From positions 1-64,000 of the forward strand of contig NZ_SFCC01000014.1 of assembly GCF_004214935.1 (NCBI RefSeq): a DNA stretch of 64,000 nt. Direction: 5' to 3'. A model generated the notes under the pieces. That model did no database searches and was not told where the DNA came from. It was given only the letters and a program-made list of their open reading frames with translations. Below are positions 56,401 through 64,000 of the stretch, piece by piece (within the stretch, counting starts at the first letter, position 1; every line of letters starts with the position of its first letter). The DNA comes from Amycolatopsis suaedae. GTDB taxonomy: Bacteria; Actinomycetota; Actinomycetes; Mycobacteriales; Pseudonocardiaceae. The position numbers were made by a program, and so were the translations under genes.

Positions 56401-59400
56401 CCGGACCGCTCCAGCAGCGGCCCCTGCTCCACGTGCAGTTCGACGTAGGCGTGCACGTCCGCCGGATCCCACGCCTGCCGCAGCGCCGCCTGCGGGTCGA
56501 GGCCGAACGCCGCCATCGCGTCTCCGAGCCGCTGCCCGCTGCCGTCGACACGGTCCAGGTGCTCGGGCAGCAGCACCCCGGCGACCGACCGCGAGCCCAT
56601 GCAGGAGATACCGAACTCGTTGGCTTCCTCGCCGAGGAAGTCGGCCACCACCAGGTCGTGGGCGAGCCGGACGCCGGTCTCCCGCAGCCGCTGGGCCACC
56701 TCGATCCCGGCCAGCACGCCGACGATGCCGTCGAACCGGCCGCCCTGGCGGACGGTGTCGGTGTGCGAGCCGGTGACCAGCGCCGGTCCGCCGTGGGTGC
56801 CGGGCAGGCGGCCGACGATGTTGCCGGCGGCGTCGGCCGTCACCTCCAGGCCGGCCTCGGCCATCCGCCCGCGGACCCAGTCGCGGGAGGCGCGGTAGGG
56901 CTCGGAGAACACCTCGCGGCTCCAGCCCGGCAGCGACGAGTCGTGGAACCGGGCGATCTCGGCGATCCCGTCCGCGAGCCGTTCCGCGTCCGGTTCGGGC
57001 ACGTCGATCATGCCGCGCTCGGCAGGTAGCGCAGGAAGTCGATGCCCATGAGCTGCTCGCACTCGCCGACGGCGACCGGGTCGAGTGCCGAGGTGGACAG
57101 CGGCAGCGTGGCCGCGTCGGCGATGAGCAGCACGACCTCCATGCCGGCCACCGCGTCCTTGACCGCCAGCGGGAAACCGTCGTCGGCCCGCAGGATGGCG
57201 ATCGTGTCGGGATAGCTGGCGACGCGCTCGCCGCCGGAGTCGACCGCCATGTACTCGTTGAGGTAGGGCACGGTGAACTCACCGATCCGGAACGTGCCGT
57301 GGTCCCAGCCGCCGGTGGTGACCAGCTCGCTCTCGTGCCCCAGCGGCCCGCGCGCCAGCTCCCTGGCGCCGATCGTGGCGCACACCGCCTCGACGACCGC
57401 GTCGCCCTTGCCCTGGCACGCCTCCATGGCCGCGCCGAGGTCGAGTGCGAGCGAGATCGAGCCGAGTGCCGCGTGCTCGCGGACCCAGGACAGTTCCACC
57501 GGGTTGCGGGCCGAGGCGATGAACCCGCCGGTGCGCACCGAGATGTCGCGCAGCACGTCGTCGCAGGTGGCCACGCTGCCCTGGTTGACCGACAGGAAGT
57601 GGCCGTGCAGCTCGCGGTTGCCGCCGGATACGACCTGGGTGGACACGTACCCGGGCCGGGTGGTCAGGCCCAGCGAGCCGAGCTTGCCGGTGGGGTGGGC
57701 GCGGACGTCGCCCGCCGCGTCGAGCACCTTGACGCCGAGCACGGCCGACTGGATCCAGCCGTTGTGGGTGGTCGAGTAGCCGTTCTGCGCGGTCATCACC
57801 GCCGAGATCGGGTGCTCGCAGACCTCGATCAGCTTCTGCAGCGCGTGCACGTAGTCGACCGGCTGGATCTCCCAGTTCTTCGACGCCGGTGCGCCGATCG
57901 CGGTCACCGTGGCCACCCACGAGTCGGCTGGCAGCTCGTCGACCGAGGCCAGCACCGGCCTGCCGACCGACGTCGCCAGGCCGCCCATCAGCTCGCCGTG
58001 GTGCTGCCATCCGCCGCCCCCGCAGGCGAACACGCCGCCGCCGAGCACACCCCGGCGGGCGTCGTCGCTGGTCAGAACCCGCATCAGCGTTCCTCTCCGT
58101 GTACGTCGATCCAGTGCAGTGGTGGACAGTCGTGGGGCCGCTTGGCCGACCGTTCGACCTCGTCGGCGGCCTCCTCGTAGCCGGCGGTGGCGTGCCGCAG
58201 CACGCCGAGGCCGGAGTCGAGGTCGAGCGCGAGCCGCAGCCGCGACGCCGCACCGGTGCTGCCGTCGGCCACCACCGACACCCCGGCCGACTGCATCCAG
58301 CCGCTGTAGCCCGCGCCGCCGGAGTGGACGGCGACCAGGTCGGCGCCGCCGGTGGCGAGCAGCATCGCGTCCAGCAGCGGCCAGTCGGTCACGCCGTCGG
58401 AGCCGTCGCGCATCCCCTCGGTGCCGATGCGCGGATGGGTCATGCCCGCGGAGTCGAGGTGGTCCCGGCTGAACAGCACCGGCGCGCTGATCCGGCCCGC
58501 CCGCACGGCGTCGTTCACGGCGGCGGCGAGCCGGGAGCGCTCGCCGTAGCCGAGCCAGCACGAGCGGGCCGGAAGTCCTTGCGCGGGAACGTGTTCCCGG
58601 GCGAGCCGGATCCACTCGGCGACCTCGGGACGGTCCGGGAACATCGTCGCGGCCAGCTCGTCGACCACCGCCAGGTCGGCCTCGTCGCCGGACAGGGCCA
58701 CCCAGCGGAACGGGCCGATGCCGCGGCAGAACAGCGGCCGCAGGTAGCCCTCCATGAAGCCGGGGATGCCCAGCACCCGTCCGGCGCGTTCGGGGTCGAG
58801 CGCCGAGGCCGCCTGGACCCGCAGGTTGTTGCCGTTCTCGAACACGACCGCGCCCCGCTCGGCGAGGTCGAGCATCGCCAGCGTCTGCCTGGCCATGCTC
58901 TCGCGGGCCAGCCGTTCGACCCGCTCCGGCTCGGCCTGCCGCCAGGTGCCGAGGTCCATGCCCTCCGGGACGTAGCCGTGCCGGGCGTCGTGCGCGGCGG
59001 TCTGGTCGGTCACGACGGCTGGCAGCACGTCCCCGGCCGCGATCTCGGCGAACACGGTGGCGGCGTTGCCCAGCAGGCCGACGGCGACCGGGCCGGGACC
59101 GTCCACCAGGGACAGTGCCGCGCGAAGGTCGTCGGTGACGTGGTCCAGCCCGCCCGCGGCGCGCAGCTTGTCCAGCTTGGCTGGGTCGACCTCGACGGTG
59201 AGCGAGCTGATGCCCAGCATCCGGGCGCTGATCGGCTGGGCCGAGCCCATGCCGCCGAGGCCGGAGGTGAGCAGCCAGCCGGGCACCCGGCCGTCGAAGT
59301 GGCGGCGCAGCACGGCGCGCAGCAGTTCGTAGGTGCCGCCGAGGACGCCCTGCCGTCCGATGTACTGCCACGCGGCCGCGGTCAGCCCGCCCCAGATCGT

Positions 59401-62400
59401 CTGTCCGGAGTGGACTCTGCGGTAGAAGGTCTCCTCGGTGGCCCAGTTGCCGACGGTGTTGTTCACCGCGGAGACGACCATCGGCGCCGACACGTGGGTT
59501 TGCAGCACCCCGACCGGGCGGCCGGACTGCAGGACGAGCGTCTGGTCCTCCTCCAGTTCGGTCAGCGCGCGCACGATCGCGTGGTAGGACGGCCAGTCGC
59601 GGGCGGCCTTGCCCTGCGCGGCGTAGACGACGAGGTCCCCGGGCCGTTCGCCGACGGCAAGGACATTCTCCAGCATGCGCAGCAGCGCCTCGGCCCGCCA
59701 GGTCCGGCAGCGCAGTGTCGGGTCAGCGGTCATCGGCCGGCCTTTCGATGTCGGGGGAGGTCCACACGGTCGCGGGATGGCTGGGCAGGTTCGCGGTCAG
59801 CTCGGCGACGGCGTCACGCAGCAGGGCGACCGGCCGGGTGACCTCGGCCAGTTCACCGTCCGTGCCGATCAGCGACAGCGCGCACAGGCAGTGGCCTGCC
59901 ACGATGACCGGCATGCCGACCGCGGTCATGCCGGGGGTGAGCCAGCCGCGGGAGACGTGGTAGCCCAGGCGTTCGGCCGTTTCCAGCTCGACCCGCAGCG
60001 TCGCGGCGTCGGGCGTGGCGGCGGTGAACCGCTGCAGCTTGCCGCGCAGCACCTGCCTGCGCACCGACGCGGGCGCGGCGGCGAGCAGCGGGGTGGCGCT
60101 GGCACCGGCGTGCAGCGCCAGGATCTCGCCGGGGTGGAACGCCATGCTGCCGGTGCGGGCCCGGCGCGTGTCCAGGCACAGCGCCGCGGTGTGCACCCGC
60201 ACGGCGAGGGCGACGTTGAGACCGGACCGCCCGCGTAGCCGGGTGAGTACCGGCCGTGCGGTGTCGACCAGGTGTTCCGCGGGCTGCTCGGACGGGTCGG
60301 CGAGGCGTTCGCTGGGCATCAGCACGCCGTCGACCTCGGTGAGGAAGCCGGCCGTGCGCAGCAGCCGCACGTAGCGGTAGGCCGACGAGGACGGGATGTC
60401 CAGGCCCGCGATGATCTCGGCCGTGCCGACCCGCCCGTTGTCCTGCACGAACGCGAGAATGCGTAAGCCGCGTTCCAATGAGGACAGTTCAGCGGCCAGT
60501 CTGCGTTCCAGCGCCATCGTCACCTCCGGTACACCTGCCGTCCACGGCCGGGGGAGGCGCTCAGGCCCGTGCCCGCGTCCCAGACGACGGTGCCCCGGCT
60601 GAGGGTGAGTGTGACCCGGGCACCGGGCAGGTGCCGGTGGTAGGGGCTCCAGCCCGCGTTGGAGTGCAGTGCCGACCCGTCGATCCGCCAGTCCTCGTCC
60701 GGGGTCAGCACCAGGATGTCGGCGTCATGGCCGGGCGCGAGCCTGCCCTTGCGGTGGCCGATGCCGTACCGGTCGGCCGGGGCCGCGGTGAGCGCGTCGA
60801 CCGTGCGGGCGAACTCCGGGCCGGGGCCGTAGCGGCGCAGGCACTCACCGAGGGTGGTGGCGACCATCGTCTCCGTGCCCGGTACGCCGGAGTGGTTGGC
60901 CAGAATCCGGTCGTGGTCCTTCAGCGCGGCCGGCCACGGAGCGTGGTCGGACGAGATCACTCCGGCCAGGCCGGTGGTGACCGCCGCCCACATGGCCTCG
61001 CGTTCGGCCGCGCCCCGCAGCGGCGGGTTGATCTTGAGCCGGCCGTCGCGCATGTCCGCCGCGGTGAGCAGCAGGTAGTGCGGGCAGGTCTCGAACGTGA
61101 CGTCGGCGCCCTGGCCCTGGTACCAGGCGACCAGGTCCGCCGAGCGGCCGAGCGAGAGGTGGCACAGGTGCAGCGCGTTGCCCTGGTGGGCGGCGATCTC
61201 CATCGCGGTGAGCACGCCGAGGGTCTCCGACACCGGCGGCCGGGTGGCGGCGTGCACGGCGGGGTCGGTCGAGGCCTGGTTCGCCGCGTCGGCCAGCAGC
61301 GCCTTGATGATCTCGTTGTTCTCGGCGTGCGTGCACAGCGTCGACCCGCTCTCGCCGACGGCCTTCATCACGTCGAGCAGCTCGGCGTCGCCGATGCGGG
61401 GGAAGCGGAACGGGTCGGTGTCGAACAGCGACACCTTGAACCCGACCACCCCGCCGTCGGCCAGTTCCCCGGCCCGCCGCCAGCCGCCGCCCGGTTCGAG
61501 CGTGCCCAGCAGCGCGACGTCCACGACGGCCTCGTCGGCGACCCGCTGCTGCTTGGCCTTGAGCCGGTCGAGCGAGTTGACCGGCCCGGTGGCGTCGAAG
61601 GGCATCTCGACGATCGTCGTGACCCCGCCGGCCGCGGCGGCCGAGGTGGAGGCCAGCAGGCCCTCACCGGCGTGGGAGTAGGAGTGGACGTGGGCGTCGA
61701 CCGCGCCGGGCAGCACGAACGCCTCGCCGACGTCGATCGTGGTGTGCGGGCTCGGGGTGTCGCTCACCTCGGTGATCACGCCGCCGGCGATCGACACCGA
61801 GCCGCGGCCGAACGAGCCGTCCGGTTTGCCCAGCCTGCCCGTGATGACCTGCGCCGTTTCCATGGCGAGGAAACGTAAGCAGCGTCACGGCACGGGCAAA
61901 CGGTCTTCCCGTGGATCGGGAAGGCCTACCTCATGCTCCGTAGCCCGGGTTGAGCTTGCGGGCCAGCCGGGCCGGCTTCGGCCAGCGCACCTGCGTCGCC
62001 CAGCCGAGCTTCTCGAACAGCCAGATGAGGCGGGCGGAGATGTCGAGCTGGCCCCTGCGGACGCCGTGCCGGGCGCCGGTGGGGTCGGCGTGATGGGAGT
62101 TGTGCCACGACTCGCCCAGCGACATGATCGCCAGCGGCCAGAAGTTGGCCGACCGGTCCCGCGCGGCGTACGGGCGGTCGCCGATCATGTGACACAGCGA
62201 GTTGACCGACCAGGTGACGTGGTGCAGGAGGGCGACGCGGACCAGGCCGGCCCAGAAGAACGCGGTCAGCGCGCCCCACCAGGACATCGTGATCAGGCCG
62301 CCGAGCAGGGCCGGGGCCAGCAGGGTGACCACGGTGAGGACGGGGAACAGGCGGTCGATCCTGGCGATGTCGCGGTCCGCGAGCAGGTCGGGGGCGAAGC

Positions 62401-64000
62401 GCTTGGCGTTGGTCTTCTCCCGCTCGAACAGCCAGCCCATGTGGGCGTGCCAGAAGCCCTTGGCCAGCGCCGCCGGGGTGCTGCCGAACCGCCAGGGGGA
62501 GTGCGGGTCGCCGTCACGGTCCGCGTACGCGTGGTGACGCCGGTGGTCGGCCACCCAGCCGATGACCGGGCCCTGCATGGCCATGCTGCCCGCGACGGCG
62601 AGCGCGACCCGCAGGCCGCGGCTGGCCTTGAAGGCGCCGTGGGTGAAGTACCGGTGGAAGCCGATGGTGACCCCGAGGCCGGTGAGGAGGTAGAACCCCA
62701 CGGCGAGGCCGATGTCGACCCAGCCCAGGCCCCAGCCCCAGGCGAACGGCACGGCGGCGGCAAGTGCCACCAGCGGTACCACGGCGAACAGCTTGACCAG
62801 GAAGTTCTCGGTCCGGGTCTTGGCGCCCGACAGCATCGGTTCCGCGCCCGGGCGTGGCTGTGCGGACGGGCGTTCCAGGGTTGTTGTCATGTTCGTGTTC
62901 TCTCGGGTTACGACTGCCTGGTCCTTGGGTGACCGCGGCAGCGGGTTCCAAACGTGCGGGCTGCGATCGGCGTTGTTCCGTGCGACCGTGCAGCGAGAAC
63001 ACGAACACTCAAGAGCTTCGACGACTACTCTGGACAACGGCGCAGGCTGCCCGGGAGTTCCCGGGCCGGGTGGGCAGATCCATCTCTCGGCGCGCGGCTG
63101 ATCCGCCGCGTGACACGTGGCCGCACAACGGCCCAGCATTCCGGAGGATTCATGACCACACGGCGTCATTCGGGTAGTGAACGGCTGGCGAACGCCCGCG
63201 CCTCCCAGGAACGGCGGGAACTCGACCAGCACGCGAAGGCGCTCTGCACGGTCGACGAGCACGCCACCGACCCGCGCGACCGGGCCATGCTGATCGCCAT
63301 GCTCGGCCTGGACGAGGCCTCGTCACCCGCGCCGGTGCGTGACGTCGGCCCGCTCAGCTGACCGGCGCCCCGGCCACCCGGCAAGGCCGGGGTCTCGGAG
63401 GCAGGCGAGTGGCTGGTCTCGAACGCAGAACTCGCGTGCGTGAGCGCAGAACTCACGATGTGGACCGGGTTCTCACCTGGTGCCGGTCGCCCGCGTGAAC
63501 GGGCCGTGACCGTGGCAAGGAGGGTGGCAGGAACGTGCCACCGGGACCCGGTGACCGGCCGGGCGGGCTAGCGTCCGATCCGTCTCGACAGTGGCGGTAT
63601 CGGCCGGTCGGAGGGGTTGCCTTTCATGGATGCCACGGCAAAGACGGTAAGCAGAGTCCTGTTGTACACGTTGTCCGGTGGTGCGTTGTCGGTGTTTTTC
63701 GTGCTGGCGGCGGCGCAGCAGGCGCATGCCGAGCCGAGGGACACCGCCGGTGGGCGGATCGGGGTGTCGGCGAAGAACACCAGTGGGTCGGCGAATGCCG
63801 CGGAGCGGCGGCAGGGCAATGAGGAAAAAGGCAAGCGGCAGGCCAAAGCCACTGAGGACCGGCGGCAGGCGGAGAACCGGCGGCGGGTCGACAGTGGGCC
63901 GTCAGGGCGTAACGAGCAGACCGAACGGCGGTCGCGGAAGGCACGCTCGGACCCCGAGCGCCAGAAGCAGGAACGGCGCAAGGTCGACGATGGGCCGTCG

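Overview
The window is GC-rich actinobacterial DNA. Coding frames use GTG and TTG starts freely, genes overlap through ATGA/GTGA junctions, and modular polyketide genes sit beside glycosyltransferases. Gene content and the style of the intergenic repeats suggest a Pseudonocardiales member such as Amycolatopsis; this is inference, because no rRNA or other marker gene is present.

Region 1 (1-26454) is the 3' end of a type I modular polyketide cluster. One 5'-truncated and two complete synthase genes carry the last five modules and a terminal thioesterase. They are followed in tight succession by a cytochrome P450 and a KAS III-like acyltransferase, then by two paralogous glycosyltransferases on opposite strands. 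Domain content predicts a macrolide whose carboxyl end is a 2,4-diene, a C7 hydroxyl and a C8-methyl-C8,C10-diene, decorated by oxidation, glycosylation and probably sugar acylation.

Region 2 (26441-35134) is mixed. It holds a rifampicin-monooxygenase-like flavoprotein with a RAE-like palindrome in its promoter, a stand-alone YidC insertase, a secreted alginate-lyase-family protein, a ROK repressor divergent from xylose isomerase, and a small methyltransferase. Two intergenic islands (28021-28534 and 33713-34510) are built from the same hairpins and 21-22 nt tandem repeats.

Region 3 (35124-50583, minus strand) is a seven-gene, translationally coupled operon for a PUFA-synthase or heterocyst-glycolipid-like iterative lipid synthase. 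The large subunit is NPD/ER-KS-AT-ACP-ACP-KR and the second is KS-AT-DH-PPTase. They are followed by a discrete ACP, an alpha/beta hydrolase, a glycosyltransferase, a membrane-anchored methyltransferase and a degenerate GHMP-kinase-like protein. A glycosylated long-chain lipid is the likely product.

Region 4 (51170-61863, minus strand) holds a secreted S33 peptidase and then a catabolic operon. The operon encodes a cyclic amidohydrolase, an IclR regulator, a urocanase-like hydratase, a DUF917 protein, an N-carbamoyl-amino-acid hydrolase, an MHS-family transporter and a histidine-ammonia-lyase-fold protein that lacks the MIO-forming Ala-Ser-Gly. Together these match a complete ergothioneine-to-glutamate pathway (lyase, hydratase, desulfurase, hydantoinase, carbamoylase) with its own transporter and regulator.

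Region 5 (61931-64000) has a membrane fatty-acid desaturase, a small basic/acidic protein, a third copy of the intergenic repeat, and the start of a secreted charged repeat protein that runs off the window.
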